From positions 682,001 to 746,000 of the forward strand of contig JAPFFF010000065.1 of the NCBI GenBank assembly GCA_039105265.1: 64,000 nucleotides of DNA, in the 5' to 3' direction. Made by a program: the position numbers and the translations under genes. The stretch comes from Tritrichomonas musculus. Taxonomy: Eukaryota; Parabasalia; Tritrichomonadida; Tritrichomonadidae. Below, in pieces: positions 1 through 11,464 of this stretch (position 1 is its first letter; every line of letters begins with the position of its first letter). Below the pieces are notes generated by a model. It saw only the letters and a program-made list of their open reading frames with translations, was not told the DNA's origin and ran no database searches.

Positions 1-2713
1 CATTTCAGCCTCAGCTGGCAGTTTTCATTCACTTTTCATCACATCAGAAGGGAAGGTCCTCGCGTGTGGATATAACCGTTATGGCCAGCTCCTCACCACT
101 GAACCAGGTTCCGATATTTTCACACCAGCTGAGACAACGATCAGAGGCGGTGCTTCATTCTGCATTGCAGGAGATTGTATTTCATTTGTTTTTGTTGGGA
201 CAGAACCGCCAGCAAACACACCAAACAGACGAATCAAAGAAAAAGTGACACATAAAGCATCACCAACATTAAAAAAAGTGACAAGTGGCAGCAGAAGCAT
301 TGAGAGTCGAGTGAAGATTTTGGAGGAAGAGAACGCAGCGCTGAAAGCGAAGGTGAAGTCGCAGGAAAGAGAACTGACGATTCTGAGGGACGATAAGAAG
401 AATCTCGAGGAGGAGCTGTCACAGAAATGCTCAGAATTGAATAAATCGGTTTCCGCAAATAAACGTCTTCGAGAAGAACTGGAGAAACTGAGGAAAGAAC
501 GAGACATTCTGAAAAAAAGTGTCAATAGTCGGAAAGACGACATTTTGAAGGAATCCTCGAAAAGCAGTCAAGAAGGAAAACGAGATATCGCGATCATTGA
601 TGTTTCTACGATTGACTCGCTTGAGAAAGTGCGAAAGATTGGGCGTGGAGTGACATCAGAAGTGTTCGAAGTTTTGCGCAAGGAGCGACTTGCGCTGAAG
701 CAGCTCGAGGTTGACATTTATGAGAAAGAAGGAAAATCGTCGGGCAGCGACGATGAAAACGATGCTGTAAATGCGAACAACGCGGAACGATTCAAGCGAT
801 TTCTTCAAGAGTACGAAATCATCAACAGTCTCGATCACGCGAACATTGTCCGCGCAGTTGGTTTCTGCTTTGGTGATTCGGGTCACAGTCCGTCGATTCT
901 GTTTGAGTTTTGCGCGAGCAACCTGAAGCGCCGCATCAAGAAGCTGACGGCATCGGAGCGAGTTGGAGTGATCGTTGAAGTGAGCTCGGCGATGGAGTCG
1001 GTGCACTCGGCAGGCGTGATCCACCGCGACCTGAAGCTTGAGAACATCCTTCTTGACGACGACAACCACGCGAAGGTGAGCGACTTCGGTCTTTCGGGAT
1101 TCATCGAGCAGGAATCGGGAGGATGGAGCCGCACGCAGATGGTTGGCACGGCGAGCTACATGGCGCCAGAGCTTGTGCAAGGCCGAAAAGACTACGACGA
1201 GAAAGTTGATGTTTACGCGTTTGGCGTTGTTGTCTTCATGATTGTGACGAAGGGCGAGCGCCCAGGCATCAGCGCGTTCGACGTTGGGAACGGGAAGAAG
1301 GCGGCGATTCCGATGAGCGTCAGCCGCTTCTCGAGGAACCTGATCGAGAAGTGCTGGTCATTCAAAGCATCAGATCGCCCGTCATTTTCAGAGATCAACG
1401 ATCTTCTTCGAGGAAACGAAGACAAGCTCATTTAGAACTGCAATCTTTTCTCTCTTTATTTGTTTTACTTAACTGATAACTAACTGACTAAATAACCGCT
1501 TTTTATTTTATCTTCTTTTTATCTCTTTATATATATAAAATTAAAAAGTTTTTTTTCTTCAATGAAGACTTATGCAATTGATGTGATGATTCATCATAAA
1601 ATGAAGAAATTTTGTTTTTGGAAGATTTTGAATGGGTTTTTTGATGATTGAAAAAAAAGTATATTTCATGTCACTTTTTTAAAAAATATCAAAGAATGAG
1701 TGATTTAATAAATTCTATAAAAATGAAGAAAAAGCTCAGTATAATTATGTTTATAATGTAATATTAACAAAAACAAACATTACGATACGTTTACGTGCTC
1801 GTCAATGCTTCCGATGATGGAAAATTGAGAAGAGTGTATCTAATGAAAGATGAAGTGTTTCGATCTGCAAAAGTGTTCAATGAGTTACTTATGCCATGTA
1901 CTATATCGATATTATAAAAAAATGAAAACGAACAAAGTCATTCAAATTTTGAGAAGAGCTCTTCTCAAAAATATTGAATTCAACGAATTCATTTGATATT
2001 GATAAAATATATAATATAAAGAAATCTGATCAATATTTTTCTGTTTTTGATTCATGAATTTAATCTAGTGCTGATAAAACCGAATTTTGATCATATAAAA
2101 ATGACTTTTGGTTTTGAAAAAAGTTGCCATTTTCACTTCTTTTTATTATCAAATAATGAAGAGTGTCATACATATTAAAAGTCAAATATATGGAGCATAC
2201 ACGCATTATTTATTATATTATTGTATCAAACTGTGTTTATTAAAGTTTATAACATATTTTAATTGTCATTTATTGTATCAGAGACAGAAAATTTTGGATG
2301 AATTGATCTTTGGTAGAAAAGAACATCAAAAGCACAAAAATTGTTCAATGAATTCTAAAAATCAAATAGATTATATGAATAAAAAATCAGATATTGAACG
2401 AATTAAGTCAATTTTTATTTATTGACATTGATATGATATCTTTGAATGAAAGAAAAGTAAATATATAAATTTGCAACAATACCAAATGTACAAATTGAAA
2501 ATTGATTTTTATGATTGAAAATGCATAGAGAAACACAAAAATATTATATTTTTAATGATTTACAAATCAAATCTTTGTTGTGGTCCTTCTTGCGAACTGA
2601 TGATTAAATAATGGAACACTTGCTTACTTACAAATGTTTTTTATTACCAGTCTCGATAATAATTATAATAACATTCACTTTCGACTTGTTGCAATCTTCT
2701 TTCGATGTGTTAT
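1..2713. repeat. segmental duplication, copy 1
   Basis: This stretch matches 8622-11376 in the same orientation, with a constant offset of about 8621. It covers the 3' part of the RCC1-kinase gene and about 1.25 kb downstream. By eye the coding part is identical. The downstream part differs by scattered substitutions and small indels, roughly 4-5 per 100 bases. Similarity stops near the shared 'ttcgatgtgttat'. The true duplicated unit probably extends left of the window. Confidence 0.9.
2..1435 (+). CDS. RCC1-repeat protein kinase, copy 1 (5' part outside window)
   Basis: The reading frame is open from base 2 to the TAG at 1433-1435 and corresponds to the C-terminal 477 residues of the gene at 7765-10056. 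It contains the last RCC1-type repeat, a long charged coiled coil, and a complete kinase domain. The kinase domain has the glycine loop GRGVTSEV, the VAIK-type lysine in LALKQL, HRDLKLEN, DFG and GTASYMAPE. It is probably a serine/threonine kinase of tyrosine-kinase-like type acting in the cytoplasm; its substrate is unknown. Every base of the shared part is the same as copy 2, including silent sites. The start lies beyond the left edge, so whether this copy is complete cannot be judged. Confidence 0.9.
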   Translation: MSASAGSFHSLFITSEGKVLACGYNRYGQLLTTEPGSDIFTPAETTIRGGASFCIAGDCISFVFVGTEPPANTPNRRIKEKVTHKASPTLKKVTSGSRSIESRVKILEEENAALKAKVKSQERELTILRDDKKNLEEELSQKCSELNKSVSANKRLREELEKLRKERDILKKSVNSRKDDILKESSKSSQEGKRDIAIIDVSTIDSLEKVRKIGRGVTSEVFEVLRKERLALKQLEVDIYEKEGKSSGSDDENDAVNANNAERFKRFLQEYEIINSLDHANIVRAVGFCFGDSGHSPSILFEFCASNLKRRIKKLTASERVGVIVEVSSAMESVHSAGVIHRDLKLENILLDDDNHAKVSDFGLSGFIEQESGGWSRTQMVGTASYMAPELVQGRKDYDEKVDVYAFGVVVFMIVTKGERPGISAFDVGNGKKAAIPMSVSRFSRNLIEKCWSFKASDRPSFSEINDLLRGNEDKLI

Positions 2714-3784
2714 CTTATTTCTCTCTTTCTCTCAAGACACTCTTTTGTGTCAAAAATAATGATTTCACTCTCTCTACAATCACTGATGTATGAACACCCA
2801 AAATAAATATATTAAAATCAACTCAAACTAATCATGAACAAAAAAATAGACAAACTCAAAAAATCAAAGCATAAAAAGAATTTTTTTCATAATTAACAAC
2901 AACAACAAAAAAAAAAAAAAAAAAAAAAAAACAAGATTAAAGTTATGAGAAATGAGACAATCAACAACCTGGAGAACAAAACAAAAAAGCGAAAATAAAT
3001 CAATTTCACAAAAAAAAGTCTTACATCATAATTCGAAGACAAAAACTTTTTCTCATTGTAAGTGATTGATAAAAAGCATCAAAATGAGCGACATTGGAAT
3101 TTCAACGTTAATGAATATTGAAATGCAGTCAGTGACTTGCAAAACTGCGACATTGAAATTCATTGATCTTGAATTAATTGATGTCAATGACAAATCAAAT
3201 GAAAATGATGATGTTTACTCGTTCTGAGTGCTGATTTTCTTCATAAAGAGTTGGATGAGAGAAGCGAAATATTAAGATGAGTGACAAAATGAAGATGATG
3301 GAAGAACAAATGCATTCTTCTTTCAATAATTTTTCAAAACAATCGATTTAATATGCATTGGAACTTTGAAGCAAATAATCGGAAAAGTTTCAATGATTTT
3401 CATTGACGAAATATAAGAAAAAATAGCTGCAATTTTATCCAATTATCAAATTCAGATTCAGATCTTGATAAAGTTAAATCGCTTGTCAAACAGCATCAAG
3501 CAAAACTTCATTCTTATTAAACTTTTTTATAAATGAAAACATGAGAATTCATGCTTTGAAGATAGAAAATTTTATTTGATGCAGGTCATAATCAGCTGGC
3601 AATGAACTGCATGCTTTAACAGACAAATCGAAATGATAATTGTGAGTAGCTGCACATTTTCAATTGAAGATGGAAACATTTTTTGATATATTCTTTGAAG
3701 TTTAGTAAAATTCATTCCATTTTGTTGAAAATTTTGTGAAAGCCATGGCGGTTATTCTCAATCTTTAAAATTATATCATTTCTA
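1436..3784. other. AT-rich intergenic sequence
   Basis: No supported gene was found. The first 1.28 kb is duplicated at 10057-11376. A 105-codon frame at 2108-2425 has a counterpart in the second copy, but the differences between the two are mostly amino-acid-changing, so it does not look like a constrained gene. A run of A bases lies at 2907-2931. The remainder (about 2714-3784) is plain AT-rich sequence. Confidence 0.6.
2907..2931 (+). repeat. poly-A tract
   Basis: An uninterrupted run of about 25 A follows a short CAA repeat. It is a simple repeat with no gene assigned. Confidence 0.9.
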
Positions 3785-4160
3785 CCTCAGCCGACTATGA
3801 TCGTTCACTTTTCATCGCATCAGAATGGAAGATCCTCGCGTGCTGATTTAACTTTTTTGTCGAAGTCTCACCACCACTGGAACAGGTTCCGATATTTGCA
3901 AACCAGTTGAGACAACGATCATTCTGCATTGCCTGAAATTGTGTTTTATTTGTTTTTGTTGGAACAGAACCGCCAACAAACACTCCAAACAGAAAAAGAG
4001 AAAATTTTAATGGCGCCAAAAGTGGAAGATACATCACAAGATGAAGTTATAAGACTGAATTGAAAAATTGCAGCGTCGAAAAATTGAACTCAAAACAAAA
4101 GTGACAAAAATGCAAATTTTAAGAAGAAATTTTGAAACAGAAGGAAGAAATTAAGAGTCT
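3785..4160 (+). pseudogene. decayed third copy of the RCC1-kinase gene
   Basis: The DNA aligns by eye with 8630-8990 of the intact gene. It covers the end of the RCC1 part ('cacttttcatcgcatcag', 'ggttccgatat', 'tttttgttggaacagaaccg') and the start of the coiled-coil part, with many substitutions, gaps and stops in the corresponding frame. No kinase domain follows. It is an older relic of the same host gene family, in the same orientation as both intact copies. This suggests repeated local duplication. Confidence 0.75.
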
Positions 4161-4193
4161 TCGTGATCAGGTGACTCAAACACTCTGCAATTT

Positions 4194-5215
4194 GTGATTA
4201 TTGCAACTATTGATTCAAAACAGAGCGAAAGACTTGATGCCTTTTCGCCATCTTGTAAAGAAACAGATTCTGCTGCAGGCAAAGAAATTCCACTAATGTT
4301 GAATTTAATAATTTCACCTTCACTACCAATGGCAACTGCTTCATTACAACAACCGAAAAGTGCCACTGGATTTTGGTTACCGATATCTAGGCAAAGAAAT
4401 CAGAGAAAACAAAAAAAAGTTCATTCTTGGTCTCCTCTCGACGATCATTCTCCATTACTCAATCGACAAATCAGTTCGCTTCAGCAAACGACTGCAACAA
4501 AGTCAACGACAAATCAAGATTCTCATCTAAGTCGAAAGTGTCTCAATACGCTGTCCAGAAGCACTACAAGCTGGACCTCATGCAGTGATCTCTTGATCGC
4601 ATTGAGAGTTGCCCAGCAATCACAGAATTACAGCCTCTTAGCTTGGTATTGTGAGCACTCATCGACTCTTACTTCCCTGAGAAAATCAGTTACTTCAAAC
4701 TCGATCATAAAGACGCAGAAACGAGCTCTAAAATTGCATCTCAAGCAATGAAAGAAATCAAAATTCCACTTTTGTTTGATCTAAACGAACTTCAAAGTTC
4801 AAAGATCGATGATAAAGCACTTCTGACGCAGTTGTCAGTGATCAAGATTGTGATTGAAAGGCGCCATCCATCACAGAGAACAATATCAAAGTAACGAACA
4901 TTGATTCTTGACGATGGAATTGTTTCACACGAAGAAGAATGGAGCAACAAGAAATATGCAGGAAAGTAATTTGGCCTGATTATGAAATTGATTACAAAAA
5001 TTGTCAGAGAATCGATCCACTTAAGGAGCAAGTCAGCTTTGGAGAAGAATGTCGAGAAGTCATTCTTGAATCCAAGATCCACCAGCGGGAACACAATTCT
5101 ACATTTTCCCATTCCACAGAATGACATGATTTATGCACAACAAAACGGACATGTTGTTTTATATATTGGTGGTGAAGAACCATTCATTATGATGCCACCA
5201 AGCAAAACTATCAAA
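4194..5215 (+). pseudogene. decayed unrecognised host gene
   Basis: The base composition is more balanced than the flanks and long stretches remain open in alternating frames. Examples are 4194-4751, then IPLLFDLNELQSSKIDDKAL near 4760-4830, and 4982-5215 ending MIYAQQNGHVVLYIGGEEPF. The open pieces look like a coding sequence with several frameshifts and stops. I do not recognise the family. It follows directly after the kinase relic and could be the remains of the 3' half of a related multi-domain gene, but no kinase motif is visible. It ends at a poly-A run. Confidence 0.4.
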
Positions 5216-5217
5216 GC

Positions 5218-5244
5218 AAAAAAAAAAAAAAAAAAAAAAAAAAA
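5218..5244 (+). repeat. poly-A tract
   Basis: A run of about 24 A, slightly broken at its edges, at the end of the preceding relic. Confidence 0.85.
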
Positions 5245-5547
5245 GAAACATTCAGAATACAACTCATTTAAATATAAAATATTTACAATATATTATTAAT
5301 AATAGATAGGCAAGCATCTATACTGATATTCTCATTATTCTATTTGAAATCAATTTTTATTATAATACCATCAAATTTCGAATAATGAGAGGAAGAATAA
5401 TAACTTATTATCATCATTGTCATGATTACGGATTCCTAATTTTAGATTAGGCGGCATAGCATAATAGAAAATTGCGCTTCATCCAACAAGATAACAAAAT
5501 AAATTTCCAAATTGTTCATGAAAAAGATGATGGCCTAAATCCATTTA

Positions 5548-6246
5548 CTAGCATTTCATTTCAATTGAACACAAAGAAATAGTTTCTTTTAATGCACAAA
5601 TCAGTGTATCACTTTCAATATCTGGAAAAGTTAATTTGATTTCTTTCAAAATTTCTGTTTGAATGAAAGAAAAAAGATCTTCTGGATTCCCTTTGTGAGT
5701 GAAAGTAAAAAATTGCATATCAATGCAAATTACATTGTGTTTATTTAGATGATCGTAAAATCCATCAGTTTGGCTACCTTTTGAACCTGCAAACAATTCA
5801 CTCGAATCACATCCTTTGCTGTAATAAGCACTCAACATTTTGACTGCAATTGTTTTACCAAATCTTCGTGGTCTTGTTACACACAAACATTAATGCTCTG
5901 TATTTATTAGTTTATTGATATGAGAAATCATTTCAGATTTATCAACATACACTTTAGAATTAAGAGATCCTTTAAATGATTCATTTTTTGGATTAAAAAA
6001 TATATTCCTACTATTATTATTATTACTCATTGGAATGAGTTCTTCCCAAAAATCAGGTGATTCAATGTTATAATCAATTAGTTCATTGATATCAGATCTT
6101 ATATTACTAATAGAAATAAATGAATATATATTATCATCTTCATATATGATATTATCGCACCTTTTAAAAGCAAAATAGGCTCCCATACGAAGAAATTTGT
6201 CTATTTTTTGTGTAAAACATTTACCTTGATCTTTTTCATTATCCAA
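5548..6246 (-). pseudogene. AAA-ATPase-like protein gene, broken
   Basis: Two same-frame pieces are separated by one in-frame TAA. The upstream piece (5890-6246) ends KVYVDKSEMISHINKLIN. The downstream piece (5548-5886) begins with the P-loop PRRFGKT. This order, a 'VDKT..I..LI' strand and then 'TRPRRFGKT', is the hallmark of the AAA-ATPase-like family that is often linked to a PD-(D/E)XK nuclease domain. The C-terminal half and the nuclease part are absent, since the frame ends after about 230 residues where the family usually exceeds 500. The gene is therefore both truncated and interrupted. It belongs to the host background and shares no start context with the Maverick genes. Confidence 0.6.
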
Positions 6247-6284
6247 ATAATCAACAATTACTTGTTCATAACTTCGTGATGTGA

Positions 6285-7210
6285 CTAAAGGCTGATTTCA
6301 ACTCTTTTCTTTTGTCCTATTCCATTATTTTTTAGTTTATTAACTATAAAACTAGTTGATTCATTGCTATCGTATATTATCACATGATATGCACTTGTCA
6401 AATTGATTCCATTTAAGCCTGATTTGAAACTGCAAAGAAAGACAAAAAAGTTTTCTGCAGAATGAAATTTATCAATTGCTTTTTGCCTCTTTTCACTTCT
6501 AACATTGCTGTCTAATAGAATCAATTCATAATTTTTAGTGATGAGATATTTTCCTATTATTTCCAATATTTCGCTGGTATCTGTTAATATTACGACTTTT
6601 TGATTTCTTTTTTCCAGTTCTGATAGAAATTTATCTAAAATAATCATTCTCCCAGATGAATTGAAATCGGATGAATAATTGGGCTTTGTTGCCTTTGGCT
6701 TCTGATTATCTTTAAATAAAACAGGATGATCGCATATTTGCTGCATTTGTTCACTTTTTTCGTTTGGTTTTTTAAAGCGATTAGTAACAAATATGATGAA
6801 AATGACAAACGAAGACACTTTTGCTGCTGTGGCGTAATTGGGCAATATACATTTGATTAAAATATGGATAAGGAAAACCATAAGAGTGATATGGAAATGA
6901 TGGTTGATTTGACTTTTCTGGATTTTGGCTGTTGTTCACCTTGATTTGGGAAGGGAAATTCATAAGGAGGATGCGGAATTGATGGATATTGATATCCTGG
7001 AGGAAATTGACTTTGGTTTTGGTTGCTATTAGAACCATTAGCATTATCAGGAGACTGCTTGGTCTGGGGAGGAAATGGATAAGGATATCTTTGAGGAGAT
7101 ACTTTGTATTGCTGGTTGCAATTATTTGTAGATGCACTTGAATTATTGCTTGAATTTATTTGATTTTGATTTGTAGAATTGTTTGAAGTTTTCTGATTCT
7201 TACTTATCAT
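6285..7210 (-). pseudogene. SNF2-family helicase relic
   Basis: The reverse strand carries an Asn/Gln/Pro-rich low-complexity N-terminal piece (start ATG at 7210, MISKNQKTSNNSTNQNQ). In another frame this is followed by a helicase C-terminal lobe: ICDHPVLF, KVVILTDTSEILEIIGKYL, NVRSEKRQKAIDKF, and FLCSFKSGLNGINLTSAYHVIIYD. The last piece, GIGQKKRVEI, matches the usual RxHRIGQ..V end. The N-terminal helicase lobe with the P-loop is missing, so the two parts are joined by a deletion and frame change. The original protein was probably a nuclear chromatin remodeller of CHD/SNF2 type. Confidence 0.65.
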
Positions 7211-7764
7211 TTCTTTTCAAGTTTGAAAAAAAAAGAAAAAATTGACCGAACAATCAGAGGTCAATTTTCACCTTTTATCGGTGGCCAAATATAACTGGTC
7301 AAGTAACTTTTTTAAATTGTTTAGTAATTTTGCAAGTAAGGTTTTATATAAAACAGCGGTTGCTCAGAAAATTGCATGGTTCGCAGAATTTAAATTTAAT
7401 TAAATTTTATTATTGATTTCAGAGATAAAATTTTCAATTGATATTGATATCAGAAAAATGGATCAATTATCGATATCGAAAATCCAGACTTAACAAACCT
7501 AATTTTTTTGTCAAAAACTGATTTTGGAATTTGATTAATTAAATCTTTTATATCATCATCTTCTGAATTTTTATTTAAATGCATAAGATTTTGTTGAATT
7601 TGTATAAATAATTTGATTTTTTATTTCATCTATTAAAATATTCTCAATTTTCGCTTTTTATCAATAAATGTAACAACAAAATTTTCATTAAAATTTTTAA
7701 CTTTTTGAAATAAAAATTATAAACTGTTTTCTCTCAATTTTATAAAAACATAAAATATAATTGA
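7211..7764. promoter_or_regulatory. intergenic region with possible initiator of the kinase gene
   Basis: AT-rich spacer between the divergent SNF2 relic and the kinase gene. About 30 bases before the kinase ATG lies 'ctctcaatttt'. This loosely fits the trichomonad initiator (TCA followed by pyrimidine and A/T), but the match is weak. Nothing else is supported here. Confidence 0.3.
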
Positions 7765-10056
7765 ATGAAGGTTTGTGGACGTAACAATAATTCCCAACTT
7801 ATAGAAAAATCAAACAAAAAAACTTCAGATGGAATTCCAATCATCTGCCCTCCACGCGACTCCCATCTCAACATTTCTTCACTTTTATCAATTTCAGCAT
7901 GCGATAATCACACGATATGGATCAGTAAAGAAGGACAAGGCTATGCGGTTGGTGACAATGAAGATGGGGGAATCCTTGGAACACATAATAAAGAAGTTAT
8001 CAAAGAATCCCAACGACTTGAACTGAAAGACAAGGAAGGTCGTCCTTGCCAACTTATTTCAGCTGTTTGTGGCCTTTATTACACTCTGTACCTTTTTTCT
8101 AGTTCCAGTTCAAAGAACAACCAGCTTGCATATGTTCATAAATATCACAAAAGGGGCACTCCAGTTTTTGTGAGTATAAATGGTCACAATCCTATTCATC
8201 TTTTTGGTGGCCGTTACACAGCAGCAGCAGTCGACACAGAAGGATCAATATTTTATATAACGGAAGGAGACATGGAGGCAGGAAGAGAGAATATTGAAAA
8301 GTCAGTCCTTCCACAGAGTGAGAAGCCAGTCAGCATCGCCTGCTGCAGGTCATTCGTCATTGCATCTGGCTCGAGTGGTCGAGTCTTCTGTGCAAGTGTT
8401 CCATGTTTTAGTGAGGCAGGTGGGAAATTGACATTTGGAATAGTGAAAGAACTTGAAGGGAAAGAAATCATCGAAGTGTCAGGCACAGATGAGCACTGTC
8501 TGGCAGTTTGTAAAGATGGGCGAGTCTTTGTCCGCGGATCAGATTACTGTGGCCTTCTGGGACTGGGAGGAAGATCATCAGCAAGCGAATTCACAGAAAT
8601 TTCAGGACTGAAACACAAAATCATTTCAGCCTCAGCTGGCAGTTTTCATTCACTTTTCATCACATCAGAAGGGAAGGTCCTCGCGTGTGGATATAACCGT
8701 TATGGCCAGCTCCTCACCACTGAACCAGGTTCCGATATTTTCACACCAGCTGAGACAACGATCAGAGGCGGTGCTTCATTCTGCATTGCAGGAGATTGTA
8801 TTTCATTTGTTTTTGTTGGGACAGAACCGCCAGCAAACACACCAAACAGACGAATCAAAGAAAAAGTGACACATAAAGCATCACCAACATTAAAAAAAGT
8901 GACAAGTGGCAGCAGAAGCATTGAGAGTCGAGTGAAGATTTTGGAGGAAGAGAACGCAGCGCTGAAAGCGAAGGTGAAGTCGCAGGAAAGAGAACTGACG
9001 ATTCTGAGGGACGATAAGAAGAATCTCGAGGAGGAGCTGTCACAGAAATGCTCAGAATTGAATAAATCGGTTTCCGCAAATAAACGTCTTCGAGAAGAAC
9101 TGGAGAAACTGAGGAAAGAACGAGACATTCTGAAAAAAAGTGTCAATAGTCGGAAAGACGACATTTTGAAGGAATCCTCGAAAAGCAGTCAAGAAGGAAA
9201 ACGAGATATCGCGATCATTGATGTTTCTACGATTGACTCGCTTGAGAAAGTGCGAAAGATTGGGCGTGGAGTGACATCAGAAGTGTTCGAAGTTTTGCGC
9301 AAGGAGCGACTTGCGCTGAAGCAGCTCGAGGTTGACATTTATGAGAAAGAAGGAAAATCGTCGGGCAGCGACGATGAAAACGATGCTGTAAATGCGAACA
9401 ACGCGGAACGATTCAAGCGATTTCTTCAAGAGTACGAAATCATCAACAGTCTCGATCACGCGAACATTGTCCGCGCAGTTGGTTTCTGCTTTGGTGATTC
9501 GGGTCACAGTCCGTCGATTCTGTTTGAGTTTTGCGCGAGCAACCTGAAGCGCCGCATCAAGAAGCTGACGGCATCGGAGCGAGTTGGAGTGATCGTTGAA
9601 GTGAGCTCGGCGATGGAGTCGGTGCACTCGGCAGGCGTGATCCACCGCGACCTGAAGCTTGAGAACATCCTTCTTGACGACGACAACCACGCGAAGGTGA
9701 GCGACTTCGGTCTTTCGGGATTCATCGAGCAGGAATCGGGAGGATGGAGCCGCACGCAGATGGTTGGCACGGCGAGCTACATGGCGCCAGAGCTTGTGCA
9801 AGGCCGAAAAGACTACGACGAGAAAGTTGATGTTTACGCGTTTGGCGTTGTTGTCTTCATGATTGTGACGAAGGGCGAGCGCCCAGGCATCAGCGCGTTC
9901 GACGTTGGGAACGGGAAGAAGGCGGCGATTCCGATGAGCGTCAGCCGCTTCTCGAGGAACCTGATCGAGAAGTGCTGGTCATTCAAAGCATCAGATCGCC
10001 CGTCATTTTCAGAGATCAACGATCTTCTTCGAGGAAACGAAGACAAGCTCATTTAG
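7765..10056 (+). CDS. RCC1-repeat, coiled-coil protein kinase
   Basis: The protein has 763 residues. Residues 1-350 hold RCC1-like blades; the last two are clearest, with 'HCLAVCKDGRVFVRGSDYCGLLG' and 'HSLFITSEGKVLACGYNRYGQL'. Residues 370-470 form a charged coiled coil. Residues 495-755 are the kinase domain: GRGVTSEV loop near 498-505, lysine 519, HRDLKLEN from 626, DFG at 647, APE at 674, and DVYAFGVVVFMIV in subdomain IX. Family knowledge places it among tyrosine-kinase-like serine/threonine kinases, which are very numerous in trichomonads. The RCC1 part probably binds a partner and the coil dimerises. No intron and no membrane segment are seen. The second half is base-identical to the copy at 2-1435. 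Confidence 0.93.
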   Translation: MKVCGRNNNSQLIEKSNKKTSDGIPIICPPRDSHLNISSLLSISACDNHTIWISKEGQGYAVGDNEDGGILGTHNKEVIKESQRLELKDKEGRPCQLISAVCGLYYTLYLFSSSSSKNNQLAYVHKYHKRGTPVFVSINGHNPIHLFGGRYTAAAVDTEGSIFYITEGDMEAGRENIEKSVLPQSEKPVSIACCRSFVIASGSSGRVFCASVPCFSEAGGKLTFGIVKELEGKEIIEVSGTDEHCLAVCKDGRVFVRGSDYCGLLGLGGRSSASEFTEISGLKHKIISASAGSFHSLFITSEGKVLACGYNRYGQLLTTEPGSDIFTPAETTIRGGASFCIAGDCISFVFVGTEPPANTPNRRIKEKVTHKASPTLKKVTSGSRSIESRVKILEEENAALKAKVKSQERELTILRDDKKNLEEELSQKCSELNKSVSANKRLREELEKLRKERDILKKSVNSRKDDILKESSKSSQEGKRDIAIIDVSTIDSLEKVRKIGRGVTSEVFEVLRKERLALKQLEVDIYEKEGKSSGSDDENDAVNANNAERFKRFLQEYEIINSLDHANIVRAVGFCFGDSGHSPSILFEFCASNLKRRIKKLTASERVGVIVEVSSAMESVHSAGVIHRDLKLENILLDDDNHAKVSDFGLSGFIEQESGGWSRTQMVGTASYMAPELVQGRKDYDEKVDVYAFGVVVFMIVTKGERPGISAFDVGNGKKAAIPMSVSRFSRNLIEKCWSFKASDRPSFSEINDLLRGNEDKLI

Positions 10057-11376
10057 AACTGCAATCTTTTCTCTCTTTATTTGTTTTACTTAACTGATAA
10101 CTAACTGACTAAATAACCGCTTTTTATTTTATCTTCTTTTTATCTCTTTATATATATAAAATTAAAAAGTTTTTTTTCACCAATGAAGACTTATGCAATT
10201 GATGATTCATCATAAAATGAAGAAATTTTGTTTTTGGAAGATTTTGAATGAGTTTTTTGATGATTGAAAAAAAAAGTATATTTCATGTCACTTTTTTATA
10301 AAATATCAAAGAACAAGTGATTTAATAAATTTTATAAAAATGAAGAAAAAGCTCAGTATAATTATGTTTATAATGTAATATCAACAAAAACAAATATTAC
10401 GATACGTTTACGTGCTCATCAATGCTTCCGATGATGAAAAATTGAGAAGAGTGTATCTAATGAAAGATGAAGTGTTTTGATCTGCAAAAGTGTTCAATCA
10501 GTTACTTATGTCATGTACTATATCGATATTATAAAAAAATGAAAACGAACAAAGTCATTCAAATTTTGAGAAGAGCTCTTCTCAAAAATATTGAGTTCAA
10601 CGAATTCATTTGATATTGATAAAATATATAATATAAAGAAATCTGATCAATATTTTTCTGTTTTTGATTCATGAATTTAATCTAGTGCTGATAAAACCGA
10701 ATTTTGATCATATAAAAATGACTTTTTGTGTTGAAAAAAGTTGTCATTTTCACTTCTTTTTATTATCAAATAATGAAGAGTGTCATACATATTAAAAGTC
10801 AAATATATGGAGTATACACGCATTATTTATTATATTATTGTATCAAACTGTGTTTATTAAAGTTTATAACATATTTTAATGGTCATTTATTGTATCAGAG
10901 ACAGAAAATATTGAATGAATTGATCTTTGGTAGAAAAGAGCATCAAAAGCACATAAATTGTTCAATGAATTCTAAAAATCAAATAGATTATTTGAATAAA
11001 AAATCAAATATTGAACGAATTATGTCAATTCTTATTTATTGACATTGATATAATCTGATTGATTGAACAGAGTTAATCAAAAAAAAAAATAATAATACAA
11101 AATTCAAAGACGAATAAATATATAAATTTGCGGCAATACTAAAGGCACAAATTGAAACTTGATTTTTATGATTGAAAACACATAGAGAAACACAAAAATA
11201 TTAGATTTTTAATGATTTACAAATCAATTCTTAGTTGTGGTCCTTCTTGCAAACTGAAGATTAAATCTTCGAGACTGGTATTAAATAAAGGAACACTTAC
11301 TTACTTACAAATGCGTTTTAATACCAGTCTCGAACATTCACTTTCGACTTGCTGTAATCTTCTTTCGATGTGTTAT
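8622..11376. repeat. segmental duplication, copy 2
   Basis: Same-orientation match to 1-2713. Near its end this copy holds an 18-bp perfect inverted repeat (11268-11285 and 11317-11334, TTCGAGACTGGTATTAAA and its complement) around a 31-base loop. Copy 1 has only one arm. Confidence 0.88.
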
Positions 11377-11458
11377 TGTAGTTAAATGCTGAAAACAGCT
11401 AAAAAATTATGTAAAGAAGTTATTAGCAATACATTAACTGTTTGTATAATTTTTTTTT
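10057..11458. other. AT-rich sequence between kinase gene and Maverick
   Basis: The first 1.3 kb is the duplicated downstream flank. The last 80 bases run into a T tract and the Maverick target site. No gene is supported. Confidence 0.6.
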
Positions 11459-11464
11459 CCCCTC
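11459..11464. repeat. 6-bp target-site duplication (left)
   Basis: CCCCTC lies directly outside the left terminal repeat, and the same CCCCTC follows the right terminal repeat at 63637-63642. Six bases is the usual length for Polintons. The left coordinate may be off by up to two bases. Confidence 0.88.

Noticed and set aside
2108-2425. 105-codon frame also present in the second duplicate (10728-11042)
   Set aside because: AT-rich, and differences between the copies are mostly amino-acid-changing, with different starts. No sign of protein constraint.
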